A program made the position numbers and the translations under genes. From the NCBI GenBank assembly GCA_023230525.1, contig JALNXE010000046.1, positions 1 through 32,965 of the forward strand: a DNA stretch of 32,965 nt, given 5' to 3'. A model generated the notes under the pieces. That model did no database searches and was not told where the DNA came from. It saw only the letters and a program-made list of their open reading frames with translations. This document shows, one piece after another, positions 15,583 through 23,410 of this stretch; the first letter of the stretch is position 1; every line of letters begins with the position of its first letter. This DNA comes from Desulfobulbaceae bacterium (GTDB lineage: Bacteria > Desulfobacterota > Desulfobulbia > Desulfobulbales > SURF-16).

Positions 15583-15669
15583 AGCAGTTGGTTTGCTCCA
15601 GAGCAGTCATGGCAGTCGACCTTTTCGAGCTGCCTGTTTTGTCCTCGGCAAAATAGTATACTTTCCCTC

Positions 15670-17016
15670 CTACTGCAACAGGGGCATCATCAGCGTGGCC
15701 AGGCTCAGGAAAACAAAAAAGCCGCTGATATCGGTGGCAGCCGTGATGAAAATGCTGGAACCCAGGGCCGGATCAAGCTTTAACGCCTTGAGGGCCAGCG
15801 GGATGGCGGAACCGAGCAGACCGGCGATGATGAGATTACAGACCATGGCAAGCAGCATGATCAACCCCAGCCACGGCTTATGAAAAACAAAAAAGGCGAT
15901 AGAGCCGACCAGCAGGCCGATTATGGCGCCATTAAGCAGCCCCACACTCGCTTCGCGCATAATGACCCCCCGGCCGCGGCCGAGGGGTATCTTGCCCAGG
16001 GCTATACCGCGCACGGTTACCGCCAGGGTCTGGGTTCCGGCGTTGCCGCCGAGTCCCGCGATAATCGGCATGAGGGCGGCGAGCATGACGTAACTGGATA
16101 TGGTATCCTGAAAGCGGCTGACGGTGAACGATGACAGCATGGCGGTAGCAAGATTAAGGGTCAACCACGGGCTGCGCAGGCGAATACTCTGCAAAATGGA
16201 GGAATTTTCATATTCTTCCGCGTCGGCGCTGGCCATACGCAGCATATCCTCAGTGGCCTCTTCGGTAACAACGTCCAGGGCATCGTCATGGGTGATGATG
16301 CCGACCAGGGCGGCGCCGCCGTTGACCACCGGCAGGGCGATGAGATCATACTTGGCTATGAGTTCGGCCGCCTTTTCGCGGGGATCCACAGCGCGGATGT
16401 AAATGACCTCGGCTTTCATGATATCGCCCACATAGGCGGTTGGTTTGGCCAGAATAAGTTTGCGCAGGGAGACAAAGCCGAGCAACCGTCTGTCTTCCCC
16501 GATGACATAGGCGTAATAGATGGTTTCCTTGCCCGGCCATTGACGGCGGAGTTTTGCCAGGGCCTCGGTAACGGTAAGGTCGGGCGTGAGCGTCACATAC
16601 TCCGAGGTCATGACCGATCCGGCCATGTTTTCCTCATATGAACTGAGTTTGCGGATATCTTCCCGTTCAGCTTTTGCCAGGAGAGGAAAAACCGACTCCT
16701 TGGCATCTTCAGGTAATCGCTTGAAGAGATCGACCCGTTCGTCAGCCGACATCTCGGTAAGCAGGTCAGCCAGTTCGTCCTTGTTGATATTCTCGGTAAG
16801 GTATACCTGAAAATCGAGATTAAAGTAGCCGAAAACCGCAGCCCGTTTCCAGGGCCGCATCAGGGAGAGCAACTCCCAGACAGACTGGGGAGACTGGCCG
16901 GTCAGAATCTCGGCAAGTGTTGCTTCGGGAAGCTCCGCGCAAAGATCACGACGGGTTCCCGCCTCGCCGCTGAGAAGAAGGGTGCGCAGGTCTTGCGCAT
17001 ATTCAGGAGTGGTCAT
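15670..17016 (-). CDS. mgtE: Mg2+ transporter MgtE
   Basis: 448 residues with full MgtE order: N domain of helical hairpins (1-130; ADLLTEMSADERVDLFKRLP), a CBS pair (about 135-255; MTSEYVTLTPDLTVTEAL and DIMKAEVIYIRAVDPREKA, ITHDDALDVV), a connecting helix and five membrane segments (about 285-448) with the signature PIIAGLGGNAGTQTLAVTVR. It is a Mg2+-gated channel that closes when the cytoplasmic domain is loaded. GGAGG is 7 nt before the ATG, but pairs into a hairpin at 17024-17059. It heads a minus-strand run with ktrB and ktrA (87 and 73 bp gaps) and has its own promoter and long leader. Confidence 0.93.
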   Translation of the reverse strand: MTTPEYAQDLRTLLLSGEAGTRRDLCAELPEATLAEILTGQSPQSVWELLSLMRPWKRAAVFGYFNLDFQVYLTENINKDELADLLTEMSADERVDLFKRLPEDAKESVFPLLAKAEREDIRKLSSYEENMAGSVMTSEYVTLTPDLTVTEALAKLRRQWPGKETIYYAYVIGEDRRLLGFVSLRKLILAKPTAYVGDIMKAEVIYIRAVDPREKAAELIAKYDLIALPVVNGGAALVGIITHDDALDVVTEEATEDMLRMASADAEEYENSSILQSIRLRSPWLTLNLATAMLSSFTVSRFQDTISSYVMLAALMPIIAGLGGNAGTQTLAVTVRGIALGKIPLGRGRGVIMREASVGLLNGAIIGLLVGSIAFFVFHKPWLGLIMLLAMVCNLIIAGLLGSAIPLALKALKLDPALGSSIFITAATDISGFFVFLSLATLMMPLLQ

Positions 17017-17306
17017 TGTTCACCTCCAGTCTGGACAGTATGTAAGAGACTGACTGGAGAGGAACCGTGAAAAACGATGGGCTCAGGGAATCATGAATGA
17101 AACCCCGGCACCTTTCGCATTGCACCACTGCAGTCGGTCAGCTTTGGTCTTGCTGCCAGCAATTTATGCCTACCAGGGCTAGGGTCGTCCATTGATAAAC
17201 CTTTTTACACATTTTAAAAAAAATCCAGGGAAGGGCTGGTCTGTATAGAGGTGAAACGCTTAGCAAGCGCTACAGCCTATCCTGAGTTTTATAGAACGCA
17301 AAACTC
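17017..17306 (-). ncRNA. Structured 5' leader of mgtE, possible new riboswitch
   Basis: About 290 nt from the predicted start near 17304-17306 to the mgtE ATG. On the minus strand it shows: a 7-bp hairpin GAGTTTT/AAAACTC at the very 5' end (17306-17284); a CGCTT/AAGCG hairpin inside a GGCTG/CAGCC stem; CCAG/CTGG followed by eight T (17232-17216), a weak terminator-like site; GGCAT/GTGCC plus ATTGC/GCAAT stems around 17172-17108; and CTCCAGTC/GACTGGAG (17059-17052 and 17031-17024), whose 3' arm contains the mgtE Shine-Dalgarno GGAGG. I do not find the M-box hallmark GGTGAGGCTCCT. Regulation by Mg2+ or another ligand is inference; the hairpins are read from sequence, not computed. Confidence 0.5.
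17024..17059 (-). promoter_or_regulatory. Hairpin sequestering the mgtE Shine-Dalgarno
   Basis: Perfect 8-bp stem CTCCAGTC with GACTGGAG around a 20-nt loop. GGAGG (17027-17023) is almost wholly in the 3' arm, so the stem would block ribosome entry. Confidence 0.65.
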
Positions 17307-17310
17307 GTTT

Positions 17311-17338
17311 ATTATAGCCCTTGAGATCAGAATGTCAA
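17311..17338 (-). promoter_or_regulatory. Strong sigma-70 promoter for mgtE
   Basis: On the minus strand TTGACA (17338-17333), 16 bp, TATAAT (17316-17311). Both boxes are perfect consensus. Transcription should start near 17304. Confidence 0.85.
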
Positions 17339-17430
17339 AAGAATTTTAACCAAAAAATGGTGTCTTTGTATTTATGCCCCTTGCGGGTTAAAACTGAAAA
17401 TTTACCACAAGAGCACATGGCTCATTGACT

Positions 17431-17506
17431 ATAACTCAACTTTCTGACTTAATCCGTCATGGGAATTCAGGAGACAGGAGACAGAATTCAGAATGGTTGA
17501 TTTTAT
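17431..17506. repeat. Palindromic intergenic element copy A, left half
   Basis: Begins with ACTCAACTTTCTGACTT, the same end as the copy at 27984-28206, then AATTCAGGAGACAGGAGAC and so on, up to the duplicated target GATTTTAT at 17499-17506. It lacks a stretch of about 36 bp present in the other copy. The rest of the element continues at 19243 after the IS. Confidence 0.8.
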
Positions 17507-19234
17507 GTAACTATCCAGCATGCGCTCTGGACACCGGCTACACTCCGTCAGTCTGTGAGCATGAATTGAGGGGAGCGGCCCTCAAATAGTAAACGCAATG
17601 CCTCGGATGCAGTGACACCATGTTTGCGGCACGTAGATAAGTAACTGCGGATTCGGCAGAATATCTTGGCTCCTTCCAGCGAACGGAAACAGCCGGAGAT
17701 TTTCTGCTGGACCTTGGTCATCCGCAGGTCGTTTTCGGCCTGATTGTTGGAGAAAGGGACATCTTTCTCGTCCATGAATCTCAAAACGTCGCTCTCGAAA
17801 TCCCGGAGACGTTCCAGGAGATTTCGGGATTTTGTTCGGGGAAGCTTCCCTCTGCGGCCTTTTCGTTTTGTTTCATCCGGGGCGGGACACTCTTTCTCGG
17901 CTTCGTGCAGCAGGTCCCGGTAGCGCTTGCGATAGAGCTCCGACTCCCTGATTTCCAAGCGGCCTCCGGCTTCGTGGGTTGCTTTGTTGATTTCTTTGAG
18001 CAGGGCCGACATCTGTTGCGCCCACTGCTGGCCGTCCTGCTCCCAGGCCCTTTCCAGTTCCCGTAAGTGGTGGGCGTTGCACAGCGAATGAAAGGCGCCA
18101 TAGTTGAAATAGGGCTTCCAGTGGTCATGACACAAGATGCCCTGAAACTCCGACAGAATTCCCATTTCATCCAAGGCTAAACTGCCTCGCTTGGCATGGG
18201 GATAATAACAGGTGTACTTGGCCGTCGAGGCATTATGCAGCCAGCTCCGCACTCCGCCGATATTAATGCCGGTCTCATCGGCATGAACCAGCGGCGACGA
18301 GGTGAGCTGCTTTTTGACCCACTCGTCAAAGGCTTCAAGACGATCATGCGCCTCTTTGTTGAAATTGCAGATCGAGCCGTTGCTGACCGGAATCTGCAGT
18401 TGGTCCTGAAAATGATCCTCAATCCGATTGTAGGGGATCAACTGGTACTGGGACATGTACACCGAGTTGACCTTGACCCCGATACCGTACTGCATCGGCC
18501 GGATGACCCCTTCCGGAAATGGCGCGACATAGCGTTTGCCATGGCTGTCTTCCAGGACCTCTGCTTTCCATTCGGTAACGACTCTACCGATGTCAAGATC
18601 GATGACTTGGCGGGTCTCGTATCCGGCTTGCCGGTACTGGCCATGCGGCAGCGTTGCTCTGTCAATTTCGATGATGAAGGATTCATCCGGATCGGGGACC
18701 TGTTGCAGCGTTGTGCCCGTGTGCCCTGGTTGGCCTCCTGGCTTACGGCCACTTTGGACCCTTGGCCGTTTGACACGGTTCGGATCGGTTGATGGTGGTT
18801 TGCTGCTGTTTTTGCTGTTGAGCCCCAACCGGTTAAGCAGGATGGTTACCAGAAGCAGCAGCGTTTCAAGACTGGCCTTGATTGCCGGCGACAGATTCGT
18901 TTCGGTCACCAGCAGGTCCTGGACCCTCTTGATAGTTGTTTCTACATTGACGTTGTCGACTGTCATCCCGCCCCCGTGTTTGTGATATCTCACTATAACA
19001 CGGGTTTTGAAAACGGAAATTTTGTCGTCAGGATGCCCCAGGAGGAGACTTGATTGTTTTGGATGCGCTCGACCATACGGGCATTGTCGCAAATGCAACC
19101 CGTAACGAATGGTGGCCTTGTGGGGGCATCGTGAGCGTGGACATGCTCAGGCTCCATTTTTTTGAAAAATCACACGAAAACCGTGTCAAGAACTTTTTTG
19201 GGGTGGATGCATTTTTTTTGAGCTGAATAGTTAC
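17507..19234 (-). mobile_element. Complete IS66-family insertion sequence, single-ORF type
   Basis: 1728 bp. Ends are inverted: GTAACTATCCAGC at the left and its counterpart GTAACTATTCAGC (read from the right) with one mismatch. The GTAA terminus and the 8-bp direct repeat GATTTTAT on both sides (17499-17506 and 19235-19242) are typical for IS66. Only the tnpC-type transposase is present, without tnpA or tnpB. Confidence 0.93.
17548..18966 (-). CDS. IS66-family transposase TnpC
   Basis: 472 residues, full length and without a frameshift. Order: a helical leucine-rich N-terminus (1-50), the NSKNSSKPPSTDP segment, a basic GRKPGGQPGHTG stretch, then the DDE domain with Asp230 (VHADETG), Asp281 (LCHDHWKPY) and Glu411 (NNQAENDLRM), and the C-terminal IRSYLSTCRKHG with an ASEALRLLFEG end. 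The start at 18966 follows a GGGGGCGGG run; the frame extends to 19098 but without a ribosome site. It lies wholly in the element and should be active. The IS has the single-gene layout also seen in the ISBst12 subgroup. Confidence 0.92.
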   Translation of the reverse strand: MTVDNVNVETTIKRVQDLLVTETNLSPAIKASLETLLLLVTILLNRLGLNSKNSSKPPSTDPNRVKRPRVQSGRKPGGQPGHTGTTLQQVPDPDESFIIEIDRATLPHGQYRQAGYETRQVIDLDIGRVVTEWKAEVLEDSHGKRYVAPFPEGVIRPMQYGIGVKVNSVYMSQYQLIPYNRIEDHFQDQLQIPVSNGSICNFNKEAHDRLEAFDEWVKKQLTSSPLVHADETGINIGGVRSWLHNASTAKYTCYYPHAKRGSLALDEMGILSEFQGILCHDHWKPYFNYGAFHSLCNAHHLRELERAWEQDGQQWAQQMSALLKEINKATHEAGGRLEIRESELYRKRYRDLLHEAEKECPAPDETKRKGRRGKLPRTKSRNLLERLRDFESDVLRFMDEKDVPFSNNQAENDLRMTKVQQKISGCFRSLEGAKIFCRIRSYLSTCRKHGVTASEALRLLFEGRSPQFMLTD

Positions 19235-19322
19235 GATTTTATTACATTTTATTCTGGCTCCTGTTTTCTGGCTGCTGAATTATCTAAAAACAAGCTGCGG
19301 GGACCATGAGGATATCATTTAA
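19235..19322. repeat. Palindromic intergenic element copy A, right half
   Basis: Starts with the second copy of the target GATTTTAT, then TACATTTTATTCTGGCTCCT and on to GACCATGAGGATATCA, parallel to the copy at 27984-28206. It ends around 19322 without the terminal CAGAAAGTTGA, so this right end is truncated 20 bp before the stop of the next gene. Confidence 0.78.
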
Positions 19323-19342
19323 GGCAGTTGAAGCGCTTGCGG

Positions 19343-21043
19343 TTATTGCCCGCCGAAATGATAAGCGATCAGTTTTTTTGAAGGCTTCTGCCAGGCGAAA
19401 GTCTCTTCAGCAAAACTTGGCTGCTGCCCGGCAAGCTGCGGCAGAGCAGTTGCCAGGGATTCCACGGTTTTACGCCTGATTACCAGAAAATACTCATCCG
19501 GGGCCTTTTCCATAAAATCCCGCATCTGCTCAGGATTTTCGATGAGGATCGCCGGCCTTGGCAGATCAAGATAAAACAGCACGTTTGGCTCGGGTTTCTC
19601 ATAAAAAACGAGCTGCTCCGGAGGCAGATCACCCAGCCTGCTTTTCAGCTGCAGGGCAAAGGGACGTTCGGTGCGGTAGATTTCCAGGGGCCTGGTTTGC
19701 CAGCAGAAATAACCGCCGAGAATGACGGAAACCGCCACCAGCAACCCGCCCATACCTGCCGGGGTTCCGGTCAGGCGGGCCAGCCAGTCCGGTCTTTGCC
19801 GGTCAACCAGCAGCACGCAGAAGGTCGCCAGCCCGGTGAGCACAGTGGCCAGCTGCAGACCGGCAGGGACGGCAAAACCGGTTTTTGCCGCAACCAGGGG
19901 CAAGATCAGCGGGCTGGCAAGTTCGAGCAGGGCCAGCAGGTAGACCAGCAGCTGCTGCAGCCGGAGCAGCCAGCGGCCGATTGCCTGCCTGGACAGGGCC
20001 CCGTAGCCGCCGGCATTGCCGACATATACGGCCATCCAGAGCGCGATAAACGGTACAATGGGCATAATATAATAGCTGCGGCGGGAGCCGGACGCGCTGA
20101 AAAAAAGAAAGATCATGGCCACGGCCTTGATCAGCCAGCGGGTATGGGTATCCAGCTGCCGCCAGCGGGGTAACCCGGCAATCAGTGCCCCGGCGAACAG
20201 GGGAAGCCAGGGGAGCAGGAGAATGGGTACCTCGTAAAAATAGATATAGAACGGCTGCACATGATCAATGGGGTCGAAGTAACGCTGGATGTTCTCCTGG
20301 AAAACCAGGGCCAGACCGCTTGACTGGTAATCCGGCCTGGTCATGGAGGCGTAGAAAAACGGCCCCAGGTAAAAGAGACTGCCAAGAACCAGGGCAAGCA
20401 CATGGGAAACCGTCAGATAGCCCCGCCAGCGCCTCTCGCGCACCACATCAGGCAGCAAGGCGGCAATGGGCACCACCACGGCGGTCAGCCCCTTCAGCTG
20501 GGCGCCGATGAAGAGGATCAGATAAAAAACCAGAAAAGAGAAGAAATTCGGCCGGTCGCGCCAGGCCCAGTACCAGGCCACGGCCAGCAGGATAACGGCC
20601 AGGTTCTCCACATCGGCGACGCCGGTCCGGGACCAGAACAGGATACTGTAGGTGCTCAGCAGAAACCAGCCGGCAGTCAGGCCAACCTGGCGGGACCATA
20701 ACTTCAGGCCCAGCCAGACCGTGATCGCCACGGCAACCAGCAGCGAAAGCGCGCTGGGGAGGCGGACGGCCCATTCATTGAGATGTCCGGTGACCAGGGA
20801 TACGGCGGCCACCAGCCAGTAGGTCAGCAGCGGCTTGTCGAAATAGGGCTGGCCGTTGATGTTGGGATGAAAAAAATCCCCGCTCTGCAGCATCTCCCGG
20901 GTCACCTCGGCCCAACGCCCCTCGGAAGCCCACAACCCCCTATAACCCAGGGACCACAGCGCAAGCAGCGCTGCCGCCAGGCCCAGAACAATATAAGCGC
21001 CATATCCTGATTCTCTTTTATCCATAACATTGTCCATCACCAT
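19343..21043 (-). CDS. ArnT/GT39-like lipid-linked sugar glycosyltransferase
   Basis: 566 residues with about 11-12 membrane segments. After the first segment comes YRGLWASEGRWAEVTREML, the equivalent of the acidic catalytic loop (usually DExRYA) in the PMT/ArnT family. GQPYFDKPLLTYWL and SRTGVADVENLAVIL follow, both family landmarks. The C-terminal third is a periplasmic domain (about 470-566). It would transfer a sugar from a polyprenyl-phosphate donor to lipid A, protein or polysaccharide at the outer face of the inner membrane. The start at 21043 has GAGGGAG about 5 nt upstream; a frame to 21088 has none. No lipid A or O-antigen genes adjoin it. Confidence 0.83.
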   Translation of the reverse strand: MVMDNVMDKRESGYGAYIVLGLAAALLALWSLGYRGLWASEGRWAEVTREMLQSGDFFHPNINGQPYFDKPLLTYWLVAAVSLVTGHLNEWAVRLPSALSLLVAVAITVWLGLKLWSRQVGLTAGWFLLSTYSILFWSRTGVADVENLAVILLAVAWYWAWRDRPNFFSFLVFYLILFIGAQLKGLTAVVVPIAALLPDVVRERRWRGYLTVSHVLALVLGSLFYLGPFFYASMTRPDYQSSGLALVFQENIQRYFDPIDHVQPFYIYFYEVPILLLPWLPLFAGALIAGLPRWRQLDTHTRWLIKAVAMIFLFFSASGSRRSYYIMPIVPFIALWMAVYVGNAGGYGALSRQAIGRWLLRLQQLLVYLLALLELASPLILPLVAAKTGFAVPAGLQLATVLTGLATFCVLLVDRQRPDWLARLTGTPAGMGGLLVAVSVILGGYFCWQTRPLEIYRTERPFALQLKSRLGDLPPEQLVFYEKPEPNVLFYLDLPRPAILIENPEQMRDFMEKAPDEYFLVIRRKTVESLATALPQLAGQQPSFAEETFAWQKPSKKLIAYHFGGQ

Positions 21044-21205
21044 CTTTTCTCCCTCAGCGAACCGGCCAGCCTGACCGCGGAACTGCAATCAGATCTGGAG
21101 GCCGGCGAAAATAACATACTAATTCAGCAAACACAAACAAACATCGAAGCCTGCAGCCGGGTTATGCCCAATGCGGCATTTTTTCCAACGGCAGTTAACC
21201 AGCCG

Positions 21206-22246
21206 TTACCTGACATTATCGTAATAGCAGGTCTTGCCGCAATAATTGGTAAAGACCAGCCGTTCTCCATCCTCCCTTACATAATCCGGCAGCAGGGGAA
21301 TTTTGCCGCCTCCGCCCGGGGCATCCAGGGCATACATCGGCACCGCCAGCCCCGAGGTAAAGCCGATCAGGGATTTCATGATCTCCCTGCCCGTGGCAAT
21401 GGAGGTGCGGAAATGATTGGTGCCGCGGGTCATGTCCCCCTGGAACAGATAATAGGGCCTTACCCGGATGCGCAGCAGCCGGTGCATGAGTTCCCGCATG
21501 GTCTGCGGGTCGTCATTGATGCCGCGCAGCAAAACGGTCTGGCAGCTCAGCGGAATTCCAGCGTCGGCCAGCCGGGCGCAGGCCTGCGCCGCCTCCGGGG
21601 TGATTTCAGCCGGATGGTTGAAATGGGTGTTGATGTAAAGCGGATGAAATTTCTTCAGCAGTCTGGCGAGCCGCAACGTTACCCGCATGGGCAGGGTGCA
21701 GGGCACTCTGGTGCCGATGCGGATGATTTCCACCGAGGGGATGGCCCGCACTGCCGTGAGGATCTCCTCCAGCCGATCATCACCAAGCAGCAGCGGGTCG
21801 CCGCCGGAGATCAGCACATCCCGGATTTCCGGATGACTGCTGATATAGTCAATACCCGCGGCAAGGGTCTCCCTGCTGATCACCATCCGGTCGGTGCCCA
21901 CCTTGCGCTTGCGGGTGCAGAAGCGGCAGTACATGGCACACTGGGAGCAGACCAGAAAGAGCACCCGGTCCGGATACTTGTGGATCAGATTGGGCACCGG
22001 ACTGAGATTTTCTTCATCCAGGGGGTCCGCGACACAGACCTCGTCCTGCAGCTCTTCAAGGGACGGCACCGCCTGTTTCCACAGGGGGTCGTCTTTTTCC
22101 CGGATCAGTCCCAGATAGTAGGGATTGATCCGCATGGGAAAAACCGCGGCCGCCTGGGCAATTGCATTGACATCAGGGGCGAAGCGCCCGGGAATATCGC
22201 CCGCCCTGGTGATGCTTTTTTTAAGTAGATCTTGCCATCCTGGCAT
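21206..22246 (-). CDS. kamA: KamA-family radical SAM lysine 2,3-aminomutase
   Basis: 346 residues. The cluster motif CAMYCRFC gives Cys103, 107 and 110. PLP Lys315 sits in DAPGGGGKIP. Asp271 (in FQGDMTRG) and Asp308 (in LDAPGGGG) are where the clostridial lysine aminomutase keeps the two Asp that bind the substrate amino group. The EpmB branch lacks the second. So L-lysine to beta-lysine is more likely than EF-P modification or glutamate mutation. It is shorter than the clostridial enzyme (416 aa), mainly at the ends. No beta-lysine acetyltransferase (ablB) adjoins. The ribosome site is weak (AGG far upstream). It is divergent from the radical SAM gene at 22339, 92 bp apart. Confidence 0.85.
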   Translation of the reverse strand: MPGWQDLLKKSITRAGDIPGRFAPDVNAIAQAAAVFPMRINPYYLGLIREKDDPLWKQAVPSLEELQDEVCVADPLDEENLSPVPNLIHKYPDRVLFLVCSQCAMYCRFCTRKRKVGTDRMVISRETLAAGIDYISSHPEIRDVLISGGDPLLLGDDRLEEILTAVRAIPSVEIIRIGTRVPCTLPMRVTLRLARLLKKFHPLYINTHFNHPAEITPEAAQACARLADAGIPLSCQTVLLRGINDDPQTMRELMHRLLRIRVRPYYLFQGDMTRGTNHFRTSIATGREIMKSLIGFTSGLAVPMYALDAPGGGGKIPLLPDYVREDGERLVFTNYCGKTCYYDNVR

Positions 22247-22338
22247 GGACAGGTGCCCTGAATTCCTGTTAAGATTATGTCCAGCAATACAACATCAGCA
22301 ACGGAAAGCCACACTAGCATTTTTGCCGTGTCCGGGAA

Positions 22339-23292
22339 ATGACAAAAAACAAAAAAACAGCCGGCTATCTCGCTCTGCAGCAGGCAGGCGAGCTGAGCAA
22401 AAGAATTGAGCAGCTTACCACAATTCTTGCCGATTGTACACTCTGCCCACGCCGCTGCCAGGTGAACAGGCTGGCCGGCGAGCAAGGCTTCTGCCGCACC
22501 GGCAGGGATGCGGTGGTGGCGAGCTACTGCCCCCATTTCGGCGAGGAATCCTGTCTGGTCGGGGTCAGCGGCTCCGGGACGATTTTTTTCGCCAACTGCA
22601 ATCTTGGCTGCGTGTTCTGCCAGAATTACAGCATCAGCCATCAGGGTGAAGGGATCGTGGTGGACAGCGGCCAGCTGGCGGCCATCATGCTCAGCCTGCA
22701 GAAACAGGGCTGCCACAACATTAATCTCGTCACCCCCAGCCATGTGGTGCCGCAGATTGTCGCCGCCCTGCCCGCGGCCATCGCCAAAGGGCTTACCCTT
22801 CCCCTGGTTTACAACAGCAGCGGCTATGACGCGGTGGTTACCCTGCGGCTGCTGGAGGGCATTGTCGACATCTACATGCCGGACTTCAAGTTCTGGAGCA
22901 GTGAGTCAGCCAGACGGTTGGCCAATGCCCCTGACTACCCGGACATGGCCAGAGAGGCTATCACTGAAATGCACCGGCAGGTCGGCGATTTACAAATCGA
23001 TGCCCAGGGCATTGCCGTTAAAGGGCTGCTGGTCCGCCATCTGGTCATGCCCGGCGGACTTGCCGAGACCGAAGAAATCATGCATTTCCTGGCAAAGCTT
23101 TCCCCGCAGACCCATGTCAATGTCATGGAGCAGTACCGCCCCCTGTATAAGGCGGGGAAATACCCGCCCATCGACAGGCCCCTTGCCCATGCCGAGTACG
23201 CGCAGGCAGTCGGGCTGGCGCGGCGGGCCGGGCTGAAAAGGCTTGAGCAGAACGGCCTGCTGTCTCTCCTCAAAAAAATGATGCCCCGCTGA
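22339..23292 (+). CDS. PflA-like radical SAM protein (PflX type)
   Basis: 317 residues. An N-terminal Cys set CTLCPRRC (33, 36, 40) with GFCRTG (52) precedes the radical SAM core CNLGCVFCQN (Cys87, 91, 94). SHQGEG, NLVTPSHVVPQI and VYNSSGYD follow, then IYMPDFKFW and LVRHLVMPGG, the pattern of pyruvate formate-lyase activating enzyme homologues (PflX). The extra Cys set is a hallmark of that subgroup. The substrate is unknown and no glycyl-radical enzyme lies in the window. No good Shine-Dalgarno sits before 22339 (GGGAAA only). Its 3' end is followed by two hairpins and then the IS1595 insertion. Confidence 0.82.
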   Translation: MTKNKKTAGYLALQQAGELSKRIEQLTTILADCTLCPRRCQVNRLAGEQGFCRTGRDAVVASYCPHFGEESCLVGVSGSGTIFFANCNLGCVFCQNYSISHQGEGIVVDSGQLAAIMLSLQKQGCHNINLVTPSHVVPQIVAALPAAIAKGLTLPLVYNSSGYDAVVTLRLLEGIVDIYMPDFKFWSSESARRLANAPDYPDMAREAITEMHRQVGDLQIDAQGIAVKGLLVRHLVMPGGLAETEEIMHFLAKLSPQTHVNVMEQYRPLYKAGKYPPIDRPLAHAEYAQAVGLARRAGLKRLEQNGLLSLLKKMMPR

Positions 23293-23302
23293 AAAACTTC
23301 GC

Positions 23303-23322
23303 CTGTCAGGCCGGCCTGACAG
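23303..23322. terminator. Perfect palindrome after the PflX-type gene
   Basis: CTGTCAGGCC followed by its reverse complement, 10 bp past the stop. No T-tract follows; this may be an mRNA end or a protective hairpin. Confidence 0.5.
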
Positions 23323-23384
23323 CCCGCAGCTTTCTCCCAGCCCCTGTTTCCGTGATGCCTTACAAATAAATTTGTCAAAAGTTG

Positions 23385-23403
23385 TTGCCAGGAATCCTGG
23401 CAA
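23385..23403 (+). terminator. Hairpin with T-rich tail next to the IS1595 insertion
   Basis: TTGCCAGGA, A, TCCTGGCAA: perfect 9-bp arms with a one-base centre, then TTTTATA. The IS target ATTTTATA begins at the last base of the stem. Confidence 0.65.
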
Positions 23404-23410
23404 TTTTATA

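Noticed and set aside
17216..17239. Attenuator in the mgtE leader
   Set aside because: CCAG/CTGG followed by eight T looks like a terminator, but a 4-bp stem is too weak to call as a feature by itself.
17017..17306. M-box Mg2+ riboswitch
   Set aside because: The expected core GGTGAGGCTCCT and its partners are not seen; only CTCTATACAGACC is similar. Kept as an unassigned leader.
19343..21043. Lipid A modification by ArnT proper
   Set aside because: The fold fits GT39/ArnT, but no arn genes adjoin and several PMT-like families share the motif, so no specific symbol is given.
21164..22228. 354-residue plus-strand open frame over kamA
   Set aside because: It is antisense to kamA, whose CxxxCxxC and PLP Lys are intact on the other strand.
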